From: an uncultured Clostridia bacterium
GTDB lineage: Bacteria > Bacillota > Clostridia > JAAYHZ01
Reading direction: 5' to 3'
Assembly: GCA_937894465.1 (NCBI GenBank)
Contig: CALCRE010000293.1
Coordinates: forward strand, 1 to 64,000
DNA length: 64,000 nucleotides
The notes beneath the pieces are model-generated. The model did no database searches. It saw nothing but the letters and a program-made list of their open reading frames with translations, and was not told the DNA's origin. Every line of letters starts with the position of its first letter. Positions within the stretch are counted from its first letter, which is position 1. Made by a program: the position numbers and the translations under genes. Shown here piece after piece: positions 1 through 8,018 of this stretch.

Positions 1-445
1 TCCTTATAAAATTTAAGTAGTAAATTGCAAACACTAAGGTCGCAAGAGTAACCGTAGATGGAATTGTATAGATCACTCGCTTCGTTGAATCCGCCATGAT
101 TGTTTCTATATCACCCGTATAAACAAGCTTGATTAATAGAAAATTAATCGCTTCTGCAATTATAATGAACAAAATACCTAATAAAGCTCCATTAATTACC
201 TTTGCCATCGGTGCTTTCAGAAACACGTTAAAAATAATAACCAAAACCACAACATTAATCAATAATGTCATACCATAACCGGGTAACAATACTCTTGCCA
301 AATATGTGATCACCACATGAACGAACAATATAATGGTCAGTTGTTTGCCTTGAGGCTTTATTTTACAAAAGAAATAAACGCACAAAATAAGCAACAAAGA
401 CTCCGGAATACCTTTTACTAACACCTCTAATAAACTTGTTTCCAT
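1..445 (-). CDS. Partial polytopic membrane protein, possible AgrC-like sensor N-terminus
   Basis: An open frame starts with ATG at 445 behind a good ribosome binding site (AGGAG, 5 bases upstream) and runs off the left edge, giving 148 residues. It is almost entirely hydrophobic, with about four to five membrane segments separated by short basic loops (for example KIKPQGKQ and ADSTKRV). This resembles the N-terminal sensor region of GHKL-type (AgrC-like) histidine kinases, but no kinase motif lies inside the window, so that identity is inferred mainly from the upstream AgrD-like gene. It follows the DUF5317-like gene by 14 bases and is probably in the same operon. A stand-alone membrane protein of unknown role is the alternative. 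Confidence 0.6.
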   Translation of the reverse strand, partial: METSLLEVLVKGIPESLLLILCVYFFCKIKPQGKQLTIILFVHVVITYLARVLLPGYGMTLLINVVVLVIIFNVFLKAPMAKVINGALLGILFIIIAEAINFLLIKLVYTGDIETIMADSTKRVIYTIPSTVTLATLVFAIYYLNFIR

Positions 446-459
446 TTTTCTCCTCTTTT

Positions 460-1011
460 TTATTGTTTTTCATTTACGCTTGAATTCATGATTTCAATCA
501 TTTTATAGAAAACAATCACAAAATAAGCTTTCATTACAATGTCACCGATACTCATTACACAATAACCAAAATCAAAAATGTCACCTAAGATATTCAAATT
601 AGTGTACTCGCTCATCCTGGTATGGATGGAGTTCGGCAAATCAAATGTCGTTTCATTAGCAAATCCGGTCAACTTGGACAACGTGAATTTTACCGGCATT
701 TTACCACCGTTTACATGCATCACCAGCTTGTTCATCAATGTTCCCAACAAAACCAATCCGCTTCCTAACAAAGCAGATTTATATAATTTATAATAAAAAA
801 CCGGCAGAAGCAGATATATGAAAAAACCGGTTTTTAGCATTCCGGCGAATTGAACAACTTCCATATTACCGTTTGCCATCATGTATTGCAAAACCCAAAA
901 GATGATTTCCAAAACCAAAAAAGGATACAATATGTAGCTTTTAAATATGATAAAAGGCTTATATCCCTTGATCCGGGCAATCACCAGTGCAATAATGAAA
1001 AACAGTAGCAA
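460..1011 (-). CDS. DUF5317-like integral membrane protein
   Basis: 183 residues. The start is TTG at 1011, directly after the TAA stop of the upstream GGDEF/HD-GYP gene, with GGAGGT 7 bases ahead, so translation is probably coupled. There are about five hydrophobic segments. A central NGGKMPV stretch and later LGDIFDF and SIGDIVMK motifs match my recollection of the DUF5317 family, whose function is unknown to me. It lacks the paired Cys/His protease signature expected of AgrB, so I do not call it the peptide-processing enzyme despite the AgrD-like gene nearby. It is likely cotranscribed with its upstream neighbour and with the truncated membrane protein downstream. Confidence 0.7.
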   Translation of the reverse strand: MLLFFIIALVIARIKGYKPFIIFKSYILYPFLVLEIIFWVLQYMMANGNMEVVQFAGMLKTGFFIYLLLPVFYYKLYKSALLGSGLVLLGTLMNKLVMHVNGGKMPVKFTLSKLTGFANETTFDLPNSIHTRMSEYTNLNILGDIFDFGYCVMSIGDIVMKAYFVIVFYKMIEIMNSSVNEKQ

Positions 1012-2682
1012 TTACTGTACCTCCGCAAGCTCTTTCTTGGCATAATCCGTTAACAAAAGGAACTCCAAAAACATATCCGTTAATTCAGGGTCGAACTGAG
1101 TTCCTTTACAACGCTTAATCTCCTCTACAGCTTCTGTAAATGACATTTTCCTTTTGTATGGACGCAAGTTTGTCATAGCGTCAAAACTGTCAATCAACGT
1201 CAGAAGTCTTGCATGTTTGCTGATTTGTTCCCCTTTCAATCCATCCGGATATCCGGTTCCGTCATATCGTTCATGGTGTTGTTTTACAATAGGAATAAGC
1301 TCAGGATCATATCCTAATTCCGATATAATATTCGCACCCCATTCCGGATGTTTGCGTAACATTTGAATTTCCTCTTCATCCAGCTTAGTGGCTTTCATTA
1401 GAACACGGGAGGGAATGTTGATTTTACCGATGTCATGCATATAGGAAGCGTATACCAGCACCTTTTTTGTGTAATCATCATATTCCGCCCAATTGGCAAA
1501 CCCCTTCATGTAATTAACAACATTTTCGATATGGTTGTATGTGAACTCATCCCTCGTATTGATTACCGTAATCAGAGTTCTGATTGCCGTTAACATTTCA
1601 TTTTTAAATTTATCAGAATCATTAATACTTTCAAATATGTTTTCATACTTACGGACTTGATTCTTATCCATAAATTTAGCTCGATATAATGCGATATCTG
1701 CAAAGTGAACCAAGTCGTCCACCGATTTGGCGTCCTCACTCATCTTTGCCACACCTATTGAAACAGTCAACTTCTTTTGCTGTAAATATTCTTCTCCGTA
1801 AAACTTCGTGTCGCTTACTTCCTCACAGATCTTGTTGGCAATCGACATAGCCTGGTTTTCAGTAAACCGACCGACAATAGCAAATTCGTCCCCTCCTTGA
1901 CGGCAAACAATTCCACCTTTAGCATTTTTTTCAAACAATTTTGCAAATGTACTTAGTATTTCATCTCCTTTTACATGGCCGTGATATTCGTTATAGATCT
2001 TAAAATCATCAATATCGATCAAAAGCAATGCCAGAGGGGTGTTCTTTTCACGATATTCAAGAATTTTTTCTTCTAGGTATGAAATTAAATACCTGTGGTT
2101 ATATACACCGGTCAAGCCGTCCTTTTCTGCAAGATTTTTTAATACCTTAATGTATTGCTCTTTTTCACTGATGTAATACCCGATGATATAGGATGTCAGA
2201 AGAAGTTCCAGTCCAAATAAAACATTTCCCTCCATCGCAACACCGGACGCTTGTCCGAAGCGAAATAACGCCAGCATATATAAAACAAAAAAAAGTAAAG
2301 ACGAAACAATACCCCATGAAAGACCGTTTTCAATGGTCATGATGATGACAACAAGAAAGAACAGATGCTTATGATCCCTACCCATAGCTGCGCATGCAAT
2401 GATAATTCCACTCATCAAAATGAATAAAATAATATTTTGCACTTTCTTAAGTACTGCCTCTTTCTTAGAAAAACGGTATCCTATAAAGAACCAGATGGAA
2501 AACAGAACAACAAAAAAGGCAATACTAATAAAGAAGTCTTTCGGTTCTTTTAGTATAATCTCCAAATTGGTTGCATCTTTAAAGACTTCTTGAATGAGCA
2601 TAAACGCCGATGCGACTAATAACAGTAACTTGATTGATGATAATAAATTGCTTAATTTTACGTTACTATCAGTGTTGATCAT
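1012..2682 (-). CDS. Membrane-bound GGDEF + HD-GYP protein (c-di-GMP turnover)
   Basis: 556 residues from ATG 2682; GGAGGT lies 12 bases upstream. The frame stays open to a TTG at 2829, but that part overlaps the AgrD-like gene and is unlikely to be translated. About six membrane segments occupy residues 1-180. A GGDEF domain follows (DGLTGVYNHRYL, then an intact RQGGDEF), then an HD-GYP domain with HDIGKINIP, HHERYDGTGYPDGL and DSFDAMTN. Both catalytic signatures look intact, so it could make and break c-di-GMP; which activity dominates cannot be read from sequence. Its position immediately behind an AgrD-like peptide gene suggests a link between cell-density signalling and second-messenger control (inference). 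Confidence 0.92.
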   Translation of the reverse strand: MINTDSNVKLSNLLSSIKLLLLVASAFMLIQEVFKDATNLEIILKEPKDFFISIAFFVVLFSIWFFIGYRFSKKEAVLKKVQNIILFILMSGIIIACAAMGRDHKHLFFLVVIIMTIENGLSWGIVSSLLFFVLYMLALFRFGQASGVAMEGNVLFGLELLLTSYIIGYYISEKEQYIKVLKNLAEKDGLTGVYNHRYLISYLEEKILEYREKNTPLALLLIDIDDFKIYNEYHGHVKGDEILSTFAKLFEKNAKGGIVCRQGGDEFAIVGRFTENQAMSIANKICEEVSDTKFYGEEYLQQKKLTVSIGVAKMSEDAKSVDDLVHFADIALYRAKFMDKNQVRKYENIFESINDSDKFKNEMLTAIRTLITVINTRDEFTYNHIENVVNYMKGFANWAEYDDYTKKVLVYASYMHDIGKINIPSRVLMKATKLDEEEIQMLRKHPEWGANIISELGYDPELIPIVKQHHERYDGTGYPDGLKGEQISKHARLLTLIDSFDAMTNLRPYKRKMSFTEAVEEIKRCKGTQFDPELTDMFLEFLLLTDYAKKELAEVQ

Positions 2683-2710
2683 GAAACGTATTGTACCTCC
2701 CCTATGTAGA

Positions 2711-2739
2711 AAGGGCTGCAAAACCCTTTTACAGCCCTT
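2711..2739 (-). terminator. Intercistronic hairpin after the AgrD-like gene
   Basis: A perfect 8-bp stem (AAGGGCTG / CAGCCCTT) with a 13-base loop lies between the AgrD-like stop codon and the ribosome binding site of the GGDEF/HD-GYP gene. There is no clear U-tract after it. An attenuating or mRNA-protecting hairpin that separates a highly expressed small gene from its downstream partners is more likely than a full terminator. Confidence 0.55.
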
Positions 2740-2749
2740 CTGCCTCTCG

Positions 2750-2875
2750 TTACTTATCTTGTAACGATTTGGGCTCCTGCGGTTGGTGTAGGAAAACCCA
2801 GCATGCCGAGGTTGCCAAAAGTGTTGCAACTACAGAAGCGACTCCAGCAGCAACTTTCAAAGCTTTTTGTTTCAT
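2750..2875 (-). CDS. AgrD-like cyclic (thio)lactone autoinducer precursor
   Basis: A 41-codon frame from ATG 2875, with AAAGGGG 8 bases upstream. The layout is that of AgrD-type precursors: a basic start (MKQKALK), an amphipathic hydrophobic leader of about 20 residues, a core with one cysteine (SACWVFLHQP), then an acidic/polar tail with a proline (QEPKSLQDK). Cys25 would form the thiolactone. In clostridial precursors of this type a Cys followed by aromatic residues and a QP-x-EP tail is common (family knowledge). A vegetative promoter lies just upstream and a hairpin just downstream. No AgrB is visible, so processing would need a distant enzyme. The assignment rests on pattern and context only. 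Confidence 0.75.
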   Translation of the reverse strand: MKQKALKVAAGVASVVATLLATSACWVFLHQPQEPKSLQDK

Positions 2876-2913
2876 TGGATTAACCCCTTTCTGTTAAAAT
2901 TCATTCAATTCGA

Positions 2914-2941
2914 GATATATGTATTTCTAAATGAATGTCAA
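2914..2941 (-). promoter_or_regulatory. Predicted sigma-A promoter for the AgrD-like gene
   Basis: TTGACA at 2941-2936, a 16-base spacer, and TATATC at 2919-2914 on the minus strand. Transcription would start near 2907, about 30 bases before the ATG at 2875. Confidence 0.5.
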
Positions 2942-3072
2942 TAGGTCAATTATCATTTATTACAAAATCGGTCCGTTTAATAATCCTTTAAGAAATCCGA
3001 ACACCACAAATGTTTAACCAATCATGTCTTCTTGCTTGCCCAGTCCGTTTTGCTTTGATTATAACACAAACA

Positions 3073-3100
3073 GTGTATAAATAAATACTGTTTTATACAC
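3073..3100 (-). terminator. AT-rich hairpin downstream of the TIM-barrel gene
   Basis: GTGTATAA pairs with TTATACAC across a 12-base loop, just beyond the stop codon at 3110. The tail is T-rich but broken by G. It is a plausible but weak terminator for the minus-strand gene. Confidence 0.35.
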
Positions 3101-3109
3101 GATATATAT

Positions 3110-3961
3110 TTATGAAGCCATACATTCTTCCCATATCCCTTTAATATATTTTAATGCTTGTCCACTCTTGTTCTCTATATGATCATTACATTCAAAAGAT
3201 AAACGTCCTTTATAGGAACTATCCTTTAGAATCTTCGACAGACGAATAAAATCCACACCACCTTTTCGATCACTTCCGGGGAATAAGCGTCTTTGATCGG
3301 ATAAATGGATATGTACCAAATGTTCGGCTGCTTGCTTTAAAATATCAAAAGGCTCATTTTCCTCATTCATATGGTAGGTATCGGCCAATAGCTTGATGTT
3401 CGGCAAGTGTAAGCTTTTCACGATATCCAACCCCTCTTTTACCGTATTAATCACATTGCACTCTTTTTTATTCAATGGTTCTATGGCAACTGTCAATTGA
3501 TATCTACCGGCGCACTCATTGCACAGAACAAAAAAATCATTCAACTGATCCATGCCCTTAGAACGGGGAAAACCTTCCGGAATCCTTCGGGCGCCGCCGC
3601 TTCCGAATATGATTAATTTTCCCTTTAACCGATGAATGCGACTCATAAGCATATCCACATATTGAATAACCGCATCCTTGTTAACATATAATCCGGTCAA
3701 AGGTAGTTTCGGTGGAATAAAACTATTAAACACCGGTACACAGTAAGAACCTTTATCCAAAAGCTCCGAAAGGCTCTTCATGTCAACGCAAGACAAGTCG
3801 GCAATTGCTCCCGCAGTCAATTCTCCGAAATCAAAGCCAATGGTTTTTAACATAGCCAAACCGTTTATGATTCCATTACTCTTTTCCGGTACTTGTTTCT
3901 CATTATTTTCAATTTGAGGGACAAAAGACCCGAACGGCAAACAACATCCGAACAATGTCAT
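3110..3961 (-). CDS. Sugar phosphate isomerase/epimerase-like TIM-barrel protein
   Basis: 283 residues from ATG 3961, chosen over an ATG 63 bases upstream because a GAGAGGTGGGG stretch precedes it. Motifs fit the AP-endonuclease-2 / xylose-isomerase-like TIM-barrel superfamily: FGSGGARRIPEG, then TVAIEPLNKKE with a likely metal-binding Glu, LLADTYHMNEENEP, and HIHLSDQRRLFPG with the usual His/Asp metal ligands, ending in LSFECN. Such enzymes commonly epimerise or isomerise keto-sugars or uronates with a divalent metal. It is divergent from the carbohydrate cluster and shares its upstream region with it, so a role in converting a released sugar is likely. The substrate is unknown. Confidence 0.85.
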   Translation of the reverse strand: MTLFGCCLPFGSFVPQIENNEKQVPEKSNGIINGLAMLKTIGFDFGELTAGAIADLSCVDMKSLSELLDKGSYCVPVFNSFIPPKLPLTGLYVNKDAVIQYVDMLMSRIHRLKGKLIIFGSGGARRIPEGFPRSKGMDQLNDFFVLCNECAGRYQLTVAIEPLNKKECNVINTVKEGLDIVKSLHLPNIKLLADTYHMNEENEPFDILKQAAEHLVHIHLSDQRRLFPGSDRKGGVDFIRLSKILKDSSYKGRLSFECNDHIENKSGQALKYIKGIWEECMAS

Positions 3962-4146
3962 TACCCCACCTCTCTTTTTAACATGCTTTGGACAAATTAC
4001 ATTACAACATATAGAGTATAACATAAAAATGTATAGTCGGATATTTATTCATAAAAAGAATTTTTAATTTGTCGAAGTGTTATGCACTTTGTCTCCTTTT
4101 GTTTGTTAAGCGCATTTTACACCTCATTTACACCTTGTATTTCTTA

Positions 4147-4175
4147 TTTACTTTCCGCTGTATAACCGGTAAAAT
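4147..4175 (+). promoter_or_regulatory. Predicted promoter of the carbohydrate operon
   Basis: TTTACT at 4147-4152, a 17-base spacer and TAAAAT at 4170-4175. The -10 box lies inside the 14-mer TAACCGGTAAAATT (4163-4176), which recurs upstream of the ABC permease gene at 12396. This is a candidate operator overlapping the promoter. Confidence 0.4.
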
Positions 4176-4210
4176 TTGTTTAGTTAGCAACAAGAAAAGA
4201 GGTTTTTTGT

Positions 4211-5977
4211 ATGACGATTGTTTGCATATCGGATGAACAAGGAATTTCAAAAGGAAACACCTGGAATACATATATGAATGAAATCATGGACCAATTGGGG
4301 ATCTCATCCGGGATGATTTACGGCGAGGCTAATCTACCGGAGATTCTACCCCGGCAACGATGCATCTTGTGCACCGATATGACCTTGTCGGAACAAGTTG
4401 TTTCCTCTTTGGAAAGTTGGGTTAATGGCGGAGGAATTCTCATTGGTTTTCAAACCAGAGGTGCGGATAAGCTGTTTGGGATCCGGGAAACCGGGCAGCT
4501 AAAACAATCCGATGACGCTTTCACCATAAACGGATATATATCCATAAAACAAAAAGAATATCTTCCGGTGGAAGAAGCATATAAACATACCCTACCGGTG
4601 ATATCACCGATTAGAAAAACCATGGTGACCGATGCAACCGTCATCGGAGAAATGTTAGATCCTCTTTCAACCAATATCTTTCAAGGGCATTCCAATCAAT
4701 CCGCTATTTCAGTGAAACAAACAGGCAAAGGCTTTTGCTTTTATTTTTCATACAGTATGGCGCAAACCTTGTGTGCCATACACCAAGGGAGGCCGGTGGA
4801 CAAAGATTACGACCAAGACGGCATGTACCGCTCCGGAGACGGGATTGTATTGACATCTGCCCATGACCTTTCTTTGCCTTATGGGGATTATCACCTATAC
4901 ATACTACAATACATGCTCGATAAAGCCGGCATTGTTTCTAAACATTTTTTGCCACCTGTAAAGGGAAATATAACCGATCTTTTACTTCATTACGGCGGAG
5001 ACGACGAAGCGGATCCACATCAGGTGCAACGACCTGCTATGGAATTTATGAAAAGCCGTGGATTGCCATATCATTTTAATATTATGCCAAAAAAGGATCT
5101 GTCGGGTTTTGAAATTAATAAGGATTTGTATGAAGAAATACGGCAAAACGGTCAAGAATGCTCTCTCCATTTTAATTTTGTAAAAATCAGAGAATTCTTT
5201 ACAAAAGAAGAATTCGATAAACAACTGGATCTATATGAGTCCTATTACGGTAGTACACCAGTTGCAACCGTCAATCATTGTTTCATGTTTCGAGGATGGA
5301 CCGAACAAGCTCGTTGGGCGTCGTCAAGAGGAATCAAGGGTGATAACGGCAGAGCACACACCAGGTTGATGCCGGATCCGAACCCCGTGAATGTATTCGG
5401 AACAGCTTTCGGGACAACATGGCCCCACTTTGTATATGATGATGCCGAGCATGATCGTATTCGCCTACCCTATGCATATATCCCGGTAGTTTTTTATGAA
5501 GCCAGAGTTCGAATAGACCAAAACCGGTGGAAAGATGTGGAAAGACTATGGGGTATATTGCAAAAGGCTGTGAACAACGCTTGGACATTGAACATGTTTT
5601 TTCACCCGGTCTATATTGCGAAAACACCTGAATGTACCGAAGCCATTGACCAAGTATTGAAATTTATAGACAGTAATAGTTATCAAGCTGTTCATATGGG
5701 GACCGATCAAGTATGTCTGTGGTGGTTTGACCGCTCCGAGAGTACGGTAAAGACCGTAAGGCACACACAAACCGAATTGGAGCTGGAAGTGACCGCTGTA
5801 AACAAAGAGGGGTTGATCATACGGATTCCTGAAGAAAACGGTTTCGATATTTGTTTTGTGGACCAAAAAGAAACAATGTGTGAAAAAAGAGCTATTACCG
5901 GTAGAAACTGCTACCTTGCCGTTATCCCGGCAGGTGTTCATCAAGTGATTTTTACCCGTAGGAACCAGCGAGAATAA
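4211..5977 (+). CDS. ThuA/amidotransferase-like domain fused to a polysaccharide-deacetylase-like domain
   Basis: 588 residues, no signal peptide. AAAAGAGG precedes the ATG at 4211. Residues 1-240 look like a class-I-amidotransferase/ThuA-type fold, with WVNGGGILIGF typical of the trimerisation-like domains found with glycosidases. Residues 255-510 resemble a NodB/polysaccharide-deacetylase barrel: HYGGDDEADPH could supply the Asp pair, and MFFHPVYIAK resembles the late His motif, but the usual H-x3-H metal pair is not obvious (only CSLHFNF is seen). A beta-rich tail follows. It may be catalytically divergent. It is the first gene of the plus-strand run and overlaps none; the next gene follows by 13 bases. 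Function is not assignable beyond carbohydrate metabolism. Confidence 0.75.
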   Translation: MTIVCISDEQGISKGNTWNTYMNEIMDQLGISSGMIYGEANLPEILPRQRCILCTDMTLSEQVVSSLESWVNGGGILIGFQTRGADKLFGIRETGQLKQSDDAFTINGYISIKQKEYLPVEEAYKHTLPVISPIRKTMVTDATVIGEMLDPLSTNIFQGHSNQSAISVKQTGKGFCFYFSYSMAQTLCAIHQGRPVDKDYDQDGMYRSGDGIVLTSAHDLSLPYGDYHLYILQYMLDKAGIVSKHFLPPVKGNITDLLLHYGGDDEADPHQVQRPAMEFMKSRGLPYHFNIMPKKDLSGFEINKDLYEEIRQNGQECSLHFNFVKIREFFTKEEFDKQLDLYESYYGSTPVATVNHCFMFRGWTEQARWASSRGIKGDNGRAHTRLMPDPNPVNVFGTAFGTTWPHFVYDDAEHDRIRLPYAYIPVVFYEARVRIDQNRWKDVERLWGILQKAVNNAWTLNMFFHPVYIAKTPECTEAIDQVLKFIDSNSYQAVHMGTDQVCLWWFDRSESTVKTVRHTQTELELEVTAVNKEGLIIRIPEENGFDICFVDQKETMCEKRAITGRNCYLAVIPAGVHQVIFTRRNQRE

Positions 5978-5990
5978 GGAGGAGCGTGAC

Positions 5991-8003
5991 ATGAACAAGT
6001 TCTTTTTAAACGGCCCGGAGGATTACAAATTGATGTCCCAAACCGGAGTTCGTCAATTTGTGTTCCCTTTGGAATTTTCCCATAATGCCATATGGGACAG
6101 CAACGTGAGTCCGGAAGGCAAGCTGTATTTCGGTCTTGCTTCAGAAATATTCACCGGGAATTATGTGCGGTTGTGCGAATATGATTATGAGAATAATGAC
6201 GTAAAAACCTTGTTTAAAGTGGAAGATGTCATCTTACCAAGCGATCGTACCATACGTGCAAGCAAGTTTCATACTTCAATCAGCTTTATGAATGATCAAA
6301 GGATGATTATGACCACCCACACAACAGATAAGAGCCCTGCACATCCTACATGGATGCCGGATGCCTATTACAATCACATGTGGGAAGGCTTTCCCGGATC
6401 CAATATCGTTATATACGATCCGGCAACCGGTCAAGCGAGCAATATGGGGATACCGGTTCCCCGGGAATCCATTTACGGTGCAGTGTATGAACCGGGTCAC
6501 AATTGCCTGTTCTTCACAGGTTTCTTTAAAGGCCATTTATACAGATATTCCATCGATGAGAAAACCGTACTTGACTTAGGAAAGGTATCCGAAAATTATG
6601 CCTTCCGACTTGTCATAGGGCCGGATGGTCATTGTTACGGAGCATCCAGAAGCGGATATGTATACAAAGTCAACACCGACACATTAAAGATCACAGATAT
6701 GAATTATCGCCTTCCCTATTACAATTTCAACTATCCCAGGGAATTTAGAAATATCAGTGTCGGTCGTATCGGACCGGATAACCGTCTTTACTTTGCGGTC
6801 ATGTTCGGGCGGGATATCCTTGCGTTAGACACCAAAACCGGTCAGTTTGAAAATATGGGTGCATACATACCAACCGAAAATTATATCAAGGGAGAGAACC
6901 GAAACGGTATATTCGGTATGGATTTCGACAGCAACGGTGTTCTATGGTATGCATTATCCTCTAAGAATGACACGGCGGATAAGCCTGAAACCGGTTTGCC
7001 GGGATCTTTGTTCCGCTGGGACATCACAAGAGGCAAGAAACCGGAATGGGCCGGTCTTTTGGGAACAAAACACCGTGTAGGTGCATGGATGAGCGAATTA
7101 TGCATTACAAAGGATGATATATTGTATGCAGTAGGATCCAATCATAGTCTGGACGGACCGGATATTACGGCAATCGATTTAAAAAAATTCGAACCGGATA
7201 TGCAATCCATGTCAAATGAAATCCTCGACGAATTTTATAATCCTGCAGCTCCCCAGTATATAGCAAGCTCAAAAAAATTATTCGACTTGGAAAGAATGGG
7301 CGAAGGCAATCCTATATCGTTTGATAAAATCCCTGCAGCACCGCCGGTCCTTCTTTGGCGTGAGCTGGCGCCGGACAATATCGAGCAGTCCGGTGTCACC
7401 GGATTGTACTGGGATAAAAACAATACATTGTACGGAGTGTGCGGAAAAGACAAGAAATTCATTTTTGAAATTAAAGGATTGAAATTACAAAGCATCAAAC
7501 CAACAAATGAATGTAGCCCTGACTATATTAACCGTCACATGGAAAAAATGGAACCTGTACCTTCTCAGCTGAAAACCTCTTTCAAGCTTCCCTCGTATCC
7601 AGGACGGCAATACAAAGCCGTACCTGCAATCCATATGGATTTTTCAAAAGATCGAAAAATTGTGGGAACCAAAGACGGCATGCTGGCTATTTTGTCTGAA
7701 GAAGGTATTTTCTCACTAGGTCCGGTATCACCTAATGGACCGATTCATGCCATGTCGGTCAATCCGGACAAAACCATTCTCTACGGAGTGGCTGGTGATC
7801 CCGATGACATGGGCTCGGTGTTCACCTATGACGATAAAAACGGTCTTCTTTGGAAGGGATTTGTCAATTATGAATCCCCGGGATCTGTAGGTGTGGTATG
7901 CTGCACCAATTTATCCTGCTGTTCCGTCAGTAAAGACGGGCATTATCTCGCCATCGCCTCAAATGAACGATTAGGTACGGTAATCATATACCGTTTGCCA
8001 TAA
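5991..8003 (+). CDS. Large cytoplasmic beta-propeller protein, function unknown
   Basis: 670 residues. AAGGAGG sits well before the ATG at 5991. There is no signal peptide or membrane segment. The sequence is made of repeated beta-strand units typical of propellers (LYRYSIDEK, VYKVNTDT, ILALDTKTG, LFRWDITRG, LFEIKG-like blades, then VIIYRLP at the end). An early segment rich in His and Trp (KFHTSISF, HTTDKSPAHP, YNHMWEGFP) may form an active site. Some cytoplasmic propellers in polysaccharide loci are lyases (oligogalacturonate lyase, family PL22) or mutarotases; that analogy is inference. It lies between the deacetylase-like fusion and the GH109-like gene, 15 bases before the latter. Confidence 0.7.
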   Translation: MNKFFLNGPEDYKLMSQTGVRQFVFPLEFSHNAIWDSNVSPEGKLYFGLASEIFTGNYVRLCEYDYENNDVKTLFKVEDVILPSDRTIRASKFHTSISFMNDQRMIMTTHTTDKSPAHPTWMPDAYYNHMWEGFPGSNIVIYDPATGQASNMGIPVPRESIYGAVYEPGHNCLFFTGFFKGHLYRYSIDEKTVLDLGKVSENYAFRLVIGPDGHCYGASRSGYVYKVNTDTLKITDMNYRLPYYNFNYPREFRNISVGRIGPDNRLYFAVMFGRDILALDTKTGQFENMGAYIPTENYIKGENRNGIFGMDFDSNGVLWYALSSKNDTADKPETGLPGSLFRWDITRGKKPEWAGLLGTKHRVGAWMSELCITKDDILYAVGSNHSLDGPDITAIDLKKFEPDMQSMSNEILDEFYNPAAPQYIASSKKLFDLERMGEGNPISFDKIPAAPPVLLWRELAPDNIEQSGVTGLYWDKNNTLYGVCGKDKKFIFEIKGLKLQSIKPTNECSPDYINRHMEKMEPVPSQLKTSFKLPSYPGRQYKAVPAIHMDFSKDRKIVGTKDGMLAILSEEGIFSLGPVSPNGPIHAMSVNPDKTILYGVAGDPDDMGSVFTYDDKNGLLWKGFVNYESPGSVGVVCCTNLSCCSVSKDGHYLAIASNERLGTVIIYRLP

Positions 8004-8018
8004 ACCGGGAGGTACAAA

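Noticed and set aside
460..1011. AgrB identity for the 183-residue membrane protein
   Set aside because: The Cys/His protease motif is missing and the GGKMPV and LGDIF motifs fit DUF5317 better.
2683..2829. Extension of the GGDEF/HD-GYP protein to TTG 2829
   Set aside because: It overlaps the AgrD-like gene in another frame and crosses the intercistronic hairpin; ATG 2682 has a ribosome binding site and starts directly before the membrane region.
2936..2956. Tandem ATTGAC repeats near the AgrD-like promoter as AgrA binding sites
   Set aside because: The repeat period is about 8 bases and does not match the spacing of known AgrA direct repeats; one copy is simply the -35 box.
5546..5998. A 150-codon minus-strand frame over the end of the deacetylase-like gene
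   Set aside because: Antisense to a gene with a good ribosome binding site and coherent protein; composition is not protein-like.
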